Source: Desulfovibrio sp. UCD-KL4C (lineage in GTDB: Bacteria; Desulfobacterota; Desulfovibrionia; Desulfovibrionales; Desulfovibrionaceae). Taken from it: a stretch of 64,000 nucleotides of DNA. The translations under genes and the position numbers were made by a program. The stretch lies in the NCBI RefSeq assembly GCF_006210265.1, contig NZ_VCNC01000001.1:1312843-1376842 (forward strand). Reading direction: 5' to 3'. A model generated the notes under the pieces. That model saw only the letters and a list, made by a program, of their open reading frames with translations. It had not been told where the DNA came from and ran no database searches. Shown here piece by piece: positions 35,270 to 45,561 of the stretch; position 1 is the first letter of the stretch; each line of letters starts with the position of its first letter.

Positions 35270-37264
35270 ATGCCTAAAGTTACTATTTCATCTCTAGAGA
35301 AATCTTATAACGGAGAAGATCTCTTTAGTGATCTTACTTTTGAAGTTATTGCGGGAATGCGTCTTGCCGTAACTGGACCTAACGGATGCGGTAAATCTAC
35401 TCTTCTCAAGCTTGTTGCCGGAAAAATTGAGCCTGATGCCGGAGTTATTGCTATCTCAAAGAATGCCAGAGTCGGTTATGTTGCTCAGGAATTTACTGAT
35501 GAAGACCTTGAGCATGGTCTTTTAAGCTGGGTTCTTGCCGCGCTGCCTTCATGGAATACCTTATGGAAAGAATGGGAGAACGCTGCCAGTACCAATGATC
35601 AGGCGTTAATAGAAAGACTTTCACAGCGACAGGCCGACCTTGAGCATCAGTTCGGATATAATCCAGAGCATAAAGCTCGCACAATTTTGACCGGACTTGG
35701 TTTTTCAGAGCATAATATGCTCAGTAAAATTGCAGAACTGAGTGGGGGATGGCGTGAACGTGCCAAGCTTGGGCGAGTACTCTTGCAGGGTGCAGATGTT
35801 TTGCTGCTCGACGAACCTACCAACCATCTTGATCTTGAAGCTGTTGAGTGGCTTGAGAGTTACCTTTTGTCATTTAGAGGTGCTGTTATATATGTAGCTC
35901 ATGATCGTATTTTTCTTGATCGTGTTGGTACACATGTTTTGTACCTTGGAGCAGGTAAGGCCGTTGTCAGACGCGGTTCCTTCTCGCAGTTTATTGAATG
36001 GCGTCAGGAAAATTCTTTGCAGCGTTCGCGTGAAGCTGCAAAATTGACTGCTAAAATAGATAGCGAATATTCTTATATTCGTCGCTTTAAGGCTCAGGCT
36101 AGAAAGGCTGCGCAGGCCCAGTCTAAAATGAAAAAAGTTAGCAAACTTGAAGAGGATCTTTCCAAGATTCAAGATGAAACTGAGAGCAATCGCTCTGGAA
36201 GATCGCTTGCTTTTCGTATGCCTCCGACTGCGCGTGGTGATAAGGCTCCGATATCTGTTGTTGACCTAGAATTTTCATATGATGGAAAACCACCATCCTT
36301 GTGGCCGTTATTAAATTTTCAGCTGTTTCGCGGGAGTAAGGTTGCTTTGGCAGCTCCTAACGGAGCAGGTAAATCAACGTTGCTTAAAGTTATTCTTGGA
36401 ACTCTTGAAGCCAATGCAGGTTACGCAAGGATAGGCCCCAATACCAGCCTTGCATATTTTAGCCAGCATCAAAGCGAAATTTTAAGAACAGAAGCAACTG
36501 CTTTGTCTGAAATAAGACGGTTATGTGATCCTGATACCACTGAAGAACAACTTAAAGGCGTTTTAGGATTATTTCTTCTTGGCGAATCTTATTTCGATCG
36601 TCCAGTCTCAGCTCTTTCCGGTGGCGAAAAAAACAGGCTTATACTTGCAAGTTTATTTCTTTCAAGGGCTAACCTGCTTGTTCTCGATGAACCTACTAAC
36701 CATCTTGACCTTGAAAGTCGCGAAGGATTGATTCAGGCCCTTAAGGATTATGACGGGACTATATTTTTTGTAGCTCATGACCGCTATTTGCTTGGGGAAG
36801 TTGCTGAAGAGATTTGGTCACTGACTGATACAGGCATTGAGGTTTTTCAGTCTTTTGCAGCTTATGATGCTCATCGCAAGGATGCGCTTGCCGGCGGGGG
36901 CAGCAGTTCAGATTCAAAAAACTCAGGTAATGATTATAAGCCTGAAAAGCGTAAACTGACTAAAGAAGAGAAACGTCGTCAGGCAGAGATAAGAAATAAT
37001 TTATATAAAGATTTGAAGCCGCGTCTTGCCCAGTATGAAAAGTTAGAGAAAGAGCTTGAAAAAGTTCTTGAAGAACTGGCGGAAATGGAAGAAAAGTTAA
37101 ATAATCCTGAATTATATAATGACAGCGGTGCAGCTATCGAGCTCAATTCTAAATATTCCGAAGCCTCATCATGGTCTGAAAGCTTGATGGAAGACATGGC
37201 TGTTCTTGAAAAAGAAATTGCTGAGATTGAAGAACGCAAAAAGCAGCTTATGGATGAGGATTAG
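35270..37264 (+). CDS. ABC-F family ATP-binding protein (Uup/YheS-like)
   Basis: The 664-residue soluble protein has two ABC domains with no membrane part. Walker A sites are GPNGCGKST (about 36-44) and APNGAGKST (about 360-368). Both signatures ([20 protein letters not shown]) and both [10 protein letters not shown] segments are intact. The charged linker and a C-terminal coiled coil (about 565-664) are typical of ABC-F proteins that act on the ribosome. It lies five bases before the Nudix gene. Subtype is not certain. Confidence 0.92.
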   Translation: MPKVTISSLEKSYNGEDLFSDLTFEVIAGMRLAVTGPNGCGKSTLLKLVAGKIEPDAGVIAISKNARVGYVAQEFTDEDLEHGLLSWVLAALPSWNTLWKEWENAASTNDQALIERLSQRQADLEHQFGYNPEHKARTILTGLGFSEHNMLSKIAELSGGWRERAKLGRVLLQGADVLLLDEPTNHLDLEAVEWLESYLLSFRGAVIYVAHDRIFLDRVGTHVLYLGAGKAVVRRGSFSQFIEWRQENSLQRSREAAKLTAKIDSEYSYIRRFKAQARKAAQAQSKMKKVSKLEEDLSKIQDETESNRSGRSLAFRMPPTARGDKAPISVVDLEFSYDGKPPSLWPLLNFQLFRGSKVALAAPNGAGKSTLLKVILGTLEANAGYARIGPNTSLAYFSQHQSEILRTEATALSEIRRLCDPDTTEEQLKGVLGLFLLGESYFDRPVSALSGGEKNRLILASLFLSRANLLVLDEPTNHLDLESREGLIQALKDYDGTIFFVAHDRYLLGEVAEEIWSLTDTGIEVFQSFAAYDAHRKDALAGGGSSSDSKNSGNDYKPEKRKLTKEEKRRQAEIRNNLYKDLKPRLAQYEKLEKELEKVLEELAEMEEKLNNPELYNDSGAAIELNSKYSEASSWSESLMEDMAVLEKEIAEIEERKKQLMDED

Positions 37265-37269
37265 TTTTC

Positions 37270-37674
37270 ATGGTTGAACGGAAGCCTGTTTCTGTTGTTG
37301 CCGGGATTGTTTGGAAAAAAGGTTTATTCCTTTCTGCTGAACGTCCGAGAGGCAAAGATTATGAAAGTTTTTGGGAATTTCCCGGCGGTAAAGTTGAAAA
37401 TGGAGAATCTCTTTCAGAAGCTCTTATTCGTGAATTACAGGAAGAGCTTGGGATTACTCCTTTAAAATTTGGTTTCTGGATGGAAAAGACAGTTGATTAT
37501 CCAGAGTATACTGTAAAATTAAGTTTTTTCGATATTTGGGAATTTTCAGGAGAAGTTACATCAATGGAAAACCAGTCATTTGACTGGTTCGACCTTGAGA
37601 ATGTAGTTGATGTTAAGTTCTTACCTGTTAATTATGAGATTCTTGAATTACTTAAAGAAAGAGAACTAGGATAA
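37270..37674 (+). CDS. Nudix hydrolase (MutT-like)
   Basis: The 134-residue protein carries a complete Nudix box, [23 protein letters not shown], in which the Gly, the RELxEE acid cluster and the final Gly are conserved. The length and the N-terminal [10 protein letters not shown] resemble MutT, which hydrolyses 8-oxo-dGTP. It follows the ABC-F gene by five bases. Substrate is inferred from family resemblance only. Confidence 0.88.
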   Translation: MVERKPVSVVAGIVWKKGLFLSAERPRGKDYESFWEFPGGKVENGESLSEALIRELQEELGITPLKFGFWMEKTVDYPEYTVKLSFFDIWEFSGEVTSMENQSFDWFDLENVVDVKFLPVNYEILELLKERELG

Positions 37675-37741
37675 AATTGAAGTTATACAGCAGAATTGCT
37701 GTAAATAGAAATGAATGTCCGTTGCTTTGCAAGGAGAGTGC

Positions 37742-38614
37742 ATGAAAATAGTAGATTTAATTAAAGAAAAAAAACCGTTTCTTTCTTTAGAATTTTTTCC
37801 GCCTAAAGATAAAGAATCATGGCCTGCTTTTTTTGAAGTTGTTGAAAAGTTAAAGGTGCTGAATCCTCTTTTTGCATCTGTAACTTATGGAGCAGGCGGA
37901 GGCACTCAAAGTAATTCGCTTGAAATTGTTAAGAAGATGAAGCAGGATATGGGGGTTGAGCCTTTGGCTCATTTGACATGCGTCGGTGCAAGTCCTGAAA
38001 ATATAAGTTTTTTCATTAATTCATTGCGTGAAGCAGGGGTAGGAAATATTCTCGCGCTCCGCGGTGATGCTCCAGCTGATGATGCGAATTTTGATTTTAG
38101 CAAACAGGCTTTTAAACAAGGTTCTGATTTAGTCACTTACGTAAAAGAAAATCATCCGGGCATGGGGATCGCTGTTGCGGGATATCCTGAAGCTCACCTT
38201 GAATCTCCTTCAATCAAAGAAGATTTCAAGTGGATGAAATATAAAGTTGATGAGGGCGGGGAATTAATCATTACTCAGCTCTTTTTCGATAACAGGGTAT
38301 ATTTTGATTTTTGTGACAGACTTTCCCAGATGGGTATTAATGTTCCGGTTGTTCCCGGTGTCTTGCCTATCATGAGTCTTAAATCAGCGAAGTTTATTCT
38401 TTCTTTATGCGGAGCTGCTATTCCCGGTAAATTCCTAAGTGCGCTTGAAAAGGCACATGCCGATGGCGGGGATGAAGCTGTTTATCGTCTTGGAATAGAT
38501 TACGCTACAAAGCAGGCTCAGGGGCTTCTTGATGGAGGGGCTCCAGGAGTTCATTTGTATACTTTGAACAGAGCAAAAGCATGTCTTGAAATCGGACAGG
38601 CTTTGAAATTTTAA
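37742..38614 (+). CDS. metF: Methylenetetrahydrofolate reductase
   Basis: MetF reduces methylene-THF to methyl-THF, feeding methionine synthesis and one-carbon pathways. The ATG at 37742 follows AAGGAGA and gives 290 residues, the normal bacterial size. The sequence has SLEFFPPKD at the N-terminus, SVTYGAGG, HLTCVG and LRGDAP, all family hallmarks of the flavin-binding barrel. A longer frame from 37715 lacks a ribosome binding site. asd follows 95 bases later. Confidence 0.94.
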   Translation: MKIVDLIKEKKPFLSLEFFPPKDKESWPAFFEVVEKLKVLNPLFASVTYGAGGGTQSNSLEIVKKMKQDMGVEPLAHLTCVGASPENISFFINSLREAGVGNILALRGDAPADDANFDFSKQAFKQGSDLVTYVKENHPGMGIAVAGYPEAHLESPSIKEDFKWMKYKVDEGGELIITQLFFDNRVYFDFCDRLSQMGINVPVVPGVLPIMSLKSAKFILSLCGAAIPGKFLSALEKAHADGGDEAVYRLGIDYATKQAQGLLDGGAPGVHLYTLNRAKACLEIGQALKF

Positions 38615-38709
38615 TTTGTCAAATGTTACGGTCAAGTTTTGATCATTATCACTAAATTTAAACCTGATCACTTTTTTAAGTTTCAGCCTATGAATACGGA
38701 GAGAAAGCC

Positions 38710-39738
38710 ATGAGTACTAAGAATCCTAGAGTTGCTGTTGTCGGTGCTACAGGCGCGGTCGGTCGCGAAATGCTTAAAGTTCTTGAGCAGAGAAATTTCC
38801 CCGCATCTGAAGTTGTTCCTTTTTCTTCTATCCGTTCAGCAGGAACAAAAGTTCCTTACAAAGACGACGAATTAACCGTTCGTGAGCTTAAAGAAGATTC
38901 CTTTGAAGGATTTGACATAGCTCTTTTTTCCGCAGGCGGCAGTACTTCCGAAAAATTTGCTCCTCTAGCTGTAAAGGCTGGCTGCGTTGTTATTGATAAC
39001 TCTAGCGCATGGAGAATGGATCCTAAGGTTCCTCTTGTTGTTCCGGAAGTTAATCCTGAAGATCTTGACTGGCATCCAGGAATAATCGCCAATCCTAATT
39101 GTTCCACAATTCAGCTTGTTGTTGCTCTGAAACCTATTCATGATGAGGCTAAGATTAAACGTATAGTAGTTTCTACATATCAGGCCGTTTCCGGTACTGG
39201 TCAAAAAGCTATCAACGAACTTGAAACTCAGGTTGCTAGACTTTTTAATGGTAAAGAAATTGTTTCTGACGTTTATCCTCATCAGATAGCTTTTAATTGC
39301 CTGCCTCAGATTGATGTCTTCCTTGACAATGGTTACACTAAGGAAGAAATGAAAATGGTCAATGAAACTAAGAAGATAATGGGTGATGATTCCATTAAAC
39401 TTACTGCAACAACAGTACGTGTTCCTGTTTTTTATAGCCATTCAGAATCTGTTAATATTGAAACAGCAGATAAATTGACTGTGAGAGATTGCAGAAATAT
39501 TCTTTCAAGTGCTCCAGGAGTAACTGTTATAGACTACCCTGAAAAGGGACACTATCCTATGGCCATTGATTGTGCCGGTGAGGATGATGTTTTTGTCGGT
39601 AGAATCCGTGAAGATGAAACTATTGATAATGGTATTAATATGTGGGTTGTTTCTGACAATATTCGCAAAGGAGCAGCTCTTAATACTGTGCAAATTGCTG
39701 AAACTCTTATTGCGCGCAACCTTGTTCGTGTAGCTTAA
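38710..39738 (+). CDS. asd: Aspartate-semialdehyde dehydrogenase
   Basis: Asd reduces aspartyl phosphate to aspartate semialdehyde for lysine, threonine, methionine and peptidoglycan synthesis. The 342-residue protein starts with the NADP-binding VAVVGATGAVGREM and has the active-site Cys in ANPNCSTIQ (about 133) and the SYQAVSGTG-like segment STYQAVSGTG. CGGAGAG precedes the ATG. A strong terminator follows. Confidence 0.96.
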   Translation: MSTKNPRVAVVGATGAVGREMLKVLEQRNFPASEVVPFSSIRSAGTKVPYKDDELTVRELKEDSFEGFDIALFSAGGSTSEKFAPLAVKAGCVVIDNSSAWRMDPKVPLVVPEVNPEDLDWHPGIIANPNCSTIQLVVALKPIHDEAKIKRIVVSTYQAVSGTGQKAINELETQVARLFNGKEIVSDVYPHQIAFNCLPQIDVFLDNGYTKEEMKMVNETKKIMGDDSIKLTATTVRVPVFYSHSESVNIETADKLTVRDCRNILSSAPGVTVIDYPEKGHYPMAIDCAGEDDVFVGRIREDETIDNGINMWVVSDNIRKGAALNTVQIAETLIARNLVRVA

Positions 39739-39762
39739 TTTATATAATTTCAATATCCGTAC

Positions 39763-39799
39763 AGGCCGATCTTCGTTTTTCGAAGGTCGGCCTTTTTTT
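39763..39799 (+). terminator. Terminator after asd
   Basis: AGGCCGATCTTCG pairs with CGAAGGTCGGCCT (one G-U pair) around a T-rich loop and is followed by seven T. Confidence 0.9.
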
Positions 39800-39966
39800 A
39801 GTCTAATTTTTTAAATTGAATTAATCTAATAATTAGAGTTAATCACTTGCCGAGTCTTACTATTATTTTGTAAGTTGAAAGAAAGTCGTTTAAATAATAA
39901 TATTTTAACGGTATGTGGCGAAATCTGTCTCTTCGGGGATTATTAATACATTTATGGAGTTTTAAG

Positions 39967-40917
39967 TTGATTAAAAAAGTAGATAGCGAACAATACATCA
40001 ATGCGATGCTTACTGCTATGCGTGCGGGGACTGAAAAGGTTCGTGCTTTTTATGAGCATAGGGTCGGTCTTGTATGCACTGATCCTAAATTAATGCTTAT
40101 GCCGTGGGATGATCATTTGGTTCACCGTGGTGATGGTGTTTTTGAAAGTATGAAGTTTGTAAACGGTAAGCTTTATCAGTTAGACCCTCATTTACGCAGG
40201 ATGAAGAGATCAGCTTCCTCAATACATCTTCAGCCTCCATGTTCTTGGGAAGAACTTGCTGATATTATTTTGGATGTTTGTAGTGCAGCCGAATGTGAAT
40301 CAGGTCTTGTGCGGGTTCTGCTTGGTAGAGGTGTTGGAGGGTTCAGTATAAGTCCATACGAATGCCCAGTGCCATCATTATATGTAGTCGTTTATCAATA
40401 CGATCCAAAACCAGAATCTTGGTATGAAAAAGGGCTTACAGCTTTTAAAACCTCAATACCAGCAAAACAGCCATACTTAGCAACAATTAAATCAATCGAT
40501 TATCTACCGAATGTATTGATGAAACGTGAAGCTATTGAAGAAGGGTTTGATATGCCGTTCTGCTTTGATCGCATGGGTTTTTTAGCAGAAGGCGCAACTG
40601 AGAATGTCTGTATAGTTGATGCTGGTGGAACAATTAAAGTTCCTGAATTTAACAATGCATTAGCTGGAACAACTTTGCTCAGGGCAATTCAATTGATAGC
40701 TGACGAAGTTCCTGTAGATTATTGTGCAATTTCTGAAGAAGATATTCTTTTAGCAAAAGAGGTAATAGTTTGCGGGACATCAATTGACGCAGTTGGAGTC
40801 GTTAGATTTAATAAAAAACCTATTCATGACGTAAGGCCCGGACCGGTCTGTAAACGTATGCGTGAATTGCTTGCGAAAGATGCGGAAGAAAATGGAACTG
40901 CTTTAAAGAAATATTAA
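39967..40917 (+). CDS. Class IV PLP-dependent aminotransferase
   Basis: The protein of about 316 residues belongs to the branched-chain aminotransferase/aminodeoxychorismate lyase fold. HRGDGVFESM, the Lys in TIKSIDYLPN (the PLP lysine position) and LAEGATENVCIV plus AGTTLLRAI are family motifs. The start is taken as TTG at 39967, which has GGAG seven bases upstream; the open frame runs back to 39913. It could act on branched-chain amino acids, D-alanine or aminodeoxychorismate, and the sequence does not settle this. It stands alone between two terminators. Confidence 0.82.
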   Translation: MIKKVDSEQYINAMLTAMRAGTEKVRAFYEHRVGLVCTDPKLMLMPWDDHLVHRGDGVFESMKFVNGKLYQLDPHLRRMKRSASSIHLQPPCSWEELADIILDVCSAAECESGLVRVLLGRGVGGFSISPYECPVPSLYVVVYQYDPKPESWYEKGLTAFKTSIPAKQPYLATIKSIDYLPNVLMKREAIEEGFDMPFCFDRMGFLAEGATENVCIVDAGGTIKVPEFNNALAGTTLLRAIQLIADEVPVDYCAISEEDILLAKEVIVCGTSIDAVGVVRFNKKPIHDVRPGPVCKRMRELLAKDAEENGTALKKY

Positions 40918-40933
40918 GAGTTTTGGTTTTATA

Positions 40934-40976
40934 AAAACAGGTGGAAATTTTCTTGTGAGAATTTCCACCTGTTTTC
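40934..40976. terminator. Bidirectional terminator between the aminotransferase and CAT-like genes
   Basis: A 16-bp stem (AAAACAGGTGGAAATT with its complement) has A-runs and T-runs on both sides. It serves the two convergent genes. Confidence 0.9.
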
Positions 40977-41683
40977 TAAATATTGATATATTTTTCTGGG
41001 TTGGAGCACATCTCTCCGAATAAGTTATAAAAATCAGTTATATGTTTTCCATCTGCCAGACTGTGAAGCAGTTCAACGGAAACAGGCAAAGTCTTTTTTC
41101 CTGTTTCAGATTCTGTAACTTGTCCGAAGAGTATACGTGGAACAGTGTCTACGTTATTATCTCCCCATGGGTTTGAGGCAGAAGTGAATGATATTCCAGC
41201 ATTAATGCTGAAATAAATAAGATTTTGTTTCTCTCCGTTTTCAGGCGTCAAAGTTGGCTTTTTATCTGTATTTTGACGAGATATTTCTATGTTTCTTGTT
41301 TGTTCTGCATAATTATCAGCATATGCGGCCAGGCAGTTTGCATGCAGAGTGTGTCCCTTTGGAATATACGTGTAAGCAGGGTGAACCTTATCAAAAATAA
41401 CAGGTTTTCCGTCTACAATCCTTGTTCTAAATTCAGGTATCGCATTAGCTGATTTTATGGCGAAAAAATATAATGTGTCAGAAAATCGGATTGATTTGCC
41501 TGAACTTTTAATCTTTTCCCTGAAATTGCAAAGTTCAGTAACGTTCTGCTGTATGGTAAAACCATATTGACATGACTTAGAATTCTGGAAAAAAGTAAAA
41601 TGGTTACGCCTTTCCCAGCTATCCATGTCTAAAATATGCATGGTACTGTCTGTGGCAAAGGTTGACTCTAATGTCTTGTTCAT
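40976..41683 (-). CDS. Chloramphenicol acetyltransferase-like protein
   Basis: The 235-residue protein matches the CAT family layout: an N-terminal WERRNHFTFF segment, FSINAGISFTSASNP in the middle and the C-terminal catalytic region LLHSLADGKHITDFY, which retains the His-x3-Asp-Gly active site. CAT enzymes are trimeric and use acetyl-CoA. Chromosomal members often do not confer chloramphenicol resistance, so the substrate is unknown. It is a single gene with its own terminator and shows no mobile-element context. Confidence 0.8.
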   Translation of the reverse strand: MNKTLESTFATDSTMHILDMDSWERRNHFTFFQNSKSCQYGFTIQQNVTELCNFREKIKSSGKSIRFSDTLYFFAIKSANAIPEFRTRIVDGKPVIFDKVHPAYTYIPKGHTLHANCLAAYADNYAEQTRNIEISRQNTDKKPTLTPENGEKQNLIYFSINAGISFTSASNPWGDNNVDTVPRILFGQVTESETGKKTLPVSVELLHSLADGKHITDFYNLFGEMCSNPEKYINI

Positions 41684-41851
41684 TATTAATCCTAGTTTAC
41701 TTTTAATAAATAATTAAAAAAGACACGTTAATGATATTCTTAATATTGGCAAGTTTTGTTTTTTACTCTCAAAATATTTTCAGCGCTCTGTATTTACTCT
41801 AAAGATAATTCTCCATTGTCACACCTAGATGAAATAGATTAAAGAAATCCT

Positions 41852-43534
41852 ATGACAAAACGTATATATACAGTCGAACCTGTCGAATATTCTGGAAGAT
41901 TGATTGATGTTCGAATTCTTATCGATGGTAAAGTTTGGCATCTTTGGGGACGCAATGGGGATGATCGCGAAAGATCTCTTGCCGGTGAACTTGATGAGGT
42001 GCCCCAGAATCTTCCTGTTCTTTTCGGGGCGGGGCTAGGTGTCTGTATAGAAAAATTGCTTGAACTCGGCCCTGTTGCAATTGTTGATAGTGATCCGCAG
42101 GTATCTAAGCTGACAGGTGCTGATCGTTTTAGGGGGCATCCTCAGGTTCTATGGCTTGATGGAGAACCAACTGAAGTTTTAAACTCACTTAAAGAGTGGC
42201 AGAATATTAATGGTGGCGGCCCGTTAAAACTCATTAAAATACCGCTTTATTTTCGTCTTGATCCTGACTGGTACACGGTAATTTATAGTACACTTGAGAA
42301 TATGGATAAATCAGATGCCGGACTGGATTTCTGGGAGCAGGTCAAATATCCCAAGTTTCAAAATGTGAAACCGAAAATCCTTTTTTTCAATCGCCCATAC
42401 TTTTTAACTGGCGAAATTATTTCTGCCTTGGACCGCTTAGGTATTTCATATCGAACGGTTGATATAGGTCTAGGGGACACAGTTCGTGAAGGGTTTGTTG
42501 AAGATTTATTAAAAACAGTAGTTGAATTTAAGCCCGATTTTGCTCTCACTGTTAATCACTTTGGGGTGGACAGGGAAGGGAAGCTGACTGATCTACTTTT
42601 GAAGTTAAAGCTGCCTCTAGCCTCGTGGTTTGTGGATAATCCCCATTTAGTGCTGTACCGGTATAAGGATATTTCTCCAGAACTTACTGCAATTTTTACT
42701 TATGATGCTGGTAATTTAGAAATTATGCATGATAAGGGGTTCGATAATGTTTTTTATTTACCGCTCGCGACAGATCCCTGCAGATTTAAAGCAGGAATGA
42801 GTGGTAAAAATAGTTGGCGATCAAAGGTCTCTTTTGTTGGGAATTCTATGGCTGACGCGGTAGCAAACTCTCTTGCCAGTGCCCAATTACCTGCGACCAT
42901 CAGTAATAAATATCAACGGTTCGCTGCTGAATTTTGTGAATCCAGCGATATTTCAGTTGAGGCTTATTTCAAGAGAAATCATCCTCAGATCTTCGAAACT
43001 ATAGAAACATTTGCAACTGATGAACAAAAACTTTCTTTTGAATCTTTGATAACCTGGGAGGCAACTCGTCAGTACAGGTTGTCATGTGTTAAGGCTATTC
43101 TTGGTTTTACCCCTCTTATTGTTGGTGATTACGGATGGCATGTATTGCTTGATAGTAACGGTTGGCGTTACCTTTCCTCATTGGATTATTATACGGATCT
43201 TCCGGCTTTTTATCCAATGTCGGATGTCAGCTTCAATTGTACAAGCAGACAGATGAAGGGTGCTGTAAATCAGCGTGTTTTTGATGTTCCGGCATGCGGA
43301 GGCTTTATTCTTACAGACTATCGAGAGCAGATGGAGAATCTTTTCGATCCGGATAGCGAGATTATTTCTTATAGAAATGTTAAAGAAATACCTCAGGTGT
43401 TGGAAAGGTGTATTAAGGATAAGAAAATGCGAGCGAAGATTAGTGCTGCGGCTTTAAAAAGAATATTATCCGAACATACTTATGAACACAGACTGTTAAG
43501 TCTTTTAGATAAAATGCGGAAAACCTTTGGGTAA
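41852..43534 (+). CDS. CgeB-like glycosyltransferase
   Basis: The 560-residue cytoplasmic protein has an N-terminal segment (about 1-170) of unknown fold resembling a nucleotide-binding half, with [16 protein letters not shown]. It then has a region starting [15 protein letters not shown] and ends in a CgeB/glycosyltransferase-1-like domain with [23 protein letters not shown], the typical donor-binding end. A second glycosyltransferase gene follows nine bases later. The pair probably modifies a surface polymer or flagellin; the target is not visible. Confidence 0.75.
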   Translation: MTKRIYTVEPVEYSGRLIDVRILIDGKVWHLWGRNGDDRERSLAGELDEVPQNLPVLFGAGLGVCIEKLLELGPVAIVDSDPQVSKLTGADRFRGHPQVLWLDGEPTEVLNSLKEWQNINGGGPLKLIKIPLYFRLDPDWYTVIYSTLENMDKSDAGLDFWEQVKYPKFQNVKPKILFFNRPYFLTGEIISALDRLGISYRTVDIGLGDTVREGFVEDLLKTVVEFKPDFALTVNHFGVDREGKLTDLLLKLKLPLASWFVDNPHLVLYRYKDISPELTAIFTYDAGNLEIMHDKGFDNVFYLPLATDPCRFKAGMSGKNSWRSKVSFVGNSMADAVANSLASAQLPATISNKYQRFAAEFCESSDISVEAYFKRNHPQIFETIETFATDEQKLSFESLITWEATRQYRLSCVKAILGFTPLIVGDYGWHVLLDSNGWRYLSSLDYYTDLPAFYPMSDVSFNCTSRQMKGAVNQRVFDVPACGGFILTDYREQMENLFDPDSEIISYRNVKEIPQVLERCIKDKKMRAKISAAALKRILSEHTYEHRLLSLLDKMRKTFG

Positions 43535-43543
43535 GGATACAAT

Positions 43544-45196
43544 ATGACAGGAACATTTTGGGATTTTTTAGATATAGAATCTAGGTACAGACTCCTAGTT
43601 TCCGGGCATGGTAAACCGCATCTGATGGATACCGCTAGCAAAATTCTAAACTCGTCAGATAACCGAAAAGAAAGTGCTTCTTTAATTGATCTTGGTGTCG
43701 ATCTCTTACTGACCGCCTGGGAATCCAGCCCGCTTGATGGTCAATTGGCTACAAACCTTTTGTCAATCAATCGCCAGCTTAATTTTTTACCGGCTGAGCT
43801 TGTTGAAACTCTTTCGTTTGTTTCAGGAAATAACAAAATTCCTGAAAATATTAGTTTTTTGCAACGTCTTATTGCTAAAGATGACAAAGAAAAACTTCTT
43901 GAATATTTGGCGAGTCAGACTAAACGTGAACCTGAGAATGTTTTTTGGCTATCACATTTTTTAGATTTATCCTTTTTCTTAGGGCGTTACGAGTTGGCGC
44001 AAGAGGCTGTAACACGTGGCTGGCCGTCCGCAATGAAAATTATTCAGAATAAGTATTCTGGCGATATTGCTTTTTGCTTAGGAGATTATGAACGCGCTGA
44101 AAATATTTATGCTGATGTTTCTGGTAACACTCTTATTTTAGGTGAAAGTCTTTTGCGTCTGGCAGAATCGCTTGACCGTATGGGACGCAGGGATGAGGCC
44201 TTGATATTATGGCGGGACCGGATGACAGCAAGACCTTGGCAGGTAAACACGTGGTTTAAAGTTCATGATAAAATTTATGAAAGCTCCGGTAAAAGTCTAC
44301 TCGACGGTAATGTCGCGGTCTGCCTTTATACTTATAATAAGGCGGAGGAGTTTAATGCAACTATGGTCGCTTTAACGGAATCTCCGCTTACCAATGTACA
44401 TATTTTTGCTCTTAATAATGGAAGTACGGATGAAACAAAACAGATCTTGAACCATTGGGACGAAAAGCTAGGTAGTAAATTAACGACTATCAATCTTTCT
44501 GTGAATATAGGTGCGCCGGCGGCTCGCAACTGGCTTAAAACATTAGATGAGATTAAAGATTTTGATTATGTTGCCTATCTTGATGACGATGCGCTTGTTC
44601 CTGTTAATTGGCAGACTCAATTCAATAAAGCTGTAGTATCATATCCAGATGCTGGAGTTTGGGGATGTAGAATTGTTAATGATGATCAAGAAGAGATTAT
44701 TCAGCATGCAGATTTGCATTTGAGAGAAACTCCAGATGATTTTAAGGATGAAATACGAGGTTTTGAGTTTTTATACTTAGACCCTCATAATCAGGACCTT
44801 GATTATGGACAGTTTAATTTTTGCAGGCCATGCACTTCTGTGACGGGCTGTTTCCATTTATTCAAAAAGTCTGTTTTAAACGAGATAGGTAATTTCGATA
44901 TTAGATTCACACCGACTCAATATGTTGATGTTGATCATGATTTAATGATTGCTACAGCTGGCAAAACGGCTGTCTATCAAGGTAATTTGAAAGTTCGTCA
45001 TAAGCGTAAATCCGGTTCAGCTATTTCTTCAAGTTCAGCAGCGCGTGGCGGTGGAGCAGGAAATCTGCTTAAGCTTGAATCTAAGTATTCAGGCGCAGAT
45101 ATTTCAAAGATCATAAAAAAAGATATTGAAAGATTGGAGAAAGATTTTACTGAAAAATCATTAAAGATTGCATCTGTGCTGCAAACTATGGCATAA
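43544..45196 (+). CDS. Family 2 glycosyltransferase with N-terminal helical repeats
   Basis: The 550-residue protein has an N-terminal alpha-helical, TPR-like half (about 1-250, with LGDYERAENIYADVSG). A GT-A domain of glycosyltransferase family 2 follows, with VAVCLYTYNKAEEF, ALNNGSTDETK and the metal-binding YLDDDA. The domain end VDVDHDLMIA is also family-like. It lies nine bases after the CgeB-like gene, so both enzymes are likely made together and may act on the same acceptor, with the repeats binding the protein target. Confidence 0.82.
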   Translation: MTGTFWDFLDIESRYRLLVSGHGKPHLMDTASKILNSSDNRKESASLIDLGVDLLLTAWESSPLDGQLATNLLSINRQLNFLPAELVETLSFVSGNNKIPENISFLQRLIAKDDKEKLLEYLASQTKREPENVFWLSHFLDLSFFLGRYELAQEAVTRGWPSAMKIIQNKYSGDIAFCLGDYERAENIYADVSGNTLILGESLLRLAESLDRMGRRDEALILWRDRMTARPWQVNTWFKVHDKIYESSGKSLLDGNVAVCLYTYNKAEEFNATMVALTESPLTNVHIFALNNGSTDETKQILNHWDEKLGSKLTTINLSVNIGAPAARNWLKTLDEIKDFDYVAYLDDDALVPVNWQTQFNKAVVSYPDAGVWGCRIVNDDQEEIIQHADLHLRETPDDFKDEIRGFEFLYLDPHNQDLDYGQFNFCRPCTSVTGCFHLFKKSVLNEIGNFDIRFTPTQYVDVDHDLMIATAGKTAVYQGNLKVRHKRKSGSAISSSSAARGGGAGNLLKLESKYSGADISKIIKKDIERLEKDFTEKSLKIASVLQTMA

Positions 45197-45250
45197 ATAA
45201 TTTAAGTGTAGCTTTGGTGAAGATCTTAAATAAATTTTAGGAGTTTAATT

Positions 45251-45478
45251 ATGAAAAAAATTCTTGCAGTTCTTTTTGTATGTACAGCTTTGTTTGCTTT
45301 TTATGGATGCGGAGCGAGTCATTATACTCTTATGAAAACTGATGGATCCACTGTTGTCTCTGTTGGCGAGCCTCATTACTTTGAATCATCCAAAAGTTAT
45401 AAGTTCAAAAATCTGGATGGGAAAAATATTATTTTAAAGCGTGAAGATATTAAGGAAATTAAAGAAAATAAAGATTAG
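45251..45478 (+). CDS. YgdI/YgdR-family small lipoprotein
   Basis: The 75-residue protein has a lipoprotein signal peptide ending FYGCG, so Cys20 would be acylated. The mature part (SHYTLMKTDGSTVVSVGEP) forms the small SH3-like domain of the YgdI/YgdR family (DUF903). The function is unknown. AGGAG precedes the ATG, and a strong bidirectional terminator follows. Confidence 0.85.
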   Translation: MKKILAVLFVCTALFAFYGCGASHYTLMKTDGSTVVSVGEPHYFESSKSYKFKNLDGKNIILKREDIKEIKENKD

Positions 45479-45497
45479 TATTTAATTTTTACGTTAA

Positions 45498-45541
45498 AAT
45501 AGAAAAGAGGAAGACTCTGAGTCTTCCTCTTTTCTATTAAA
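45498..45541. terminator. Bidirectional terminator between two small exported-protein genes
   Basis: An 18-bp perfect stem (45498-45515 with 45521-45538) with a five-base loop is bordered by A and T runs on both strands. Confidence 0.9.
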
Positions 45542-45561
45542 AATAATCAACTGTTGCGGAA

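Noticed and set aside
38965-39441. 158-codon open frame on the minus strand
   Set aside because: It is antisense to asd over the active-site region and has no supporting start signal.
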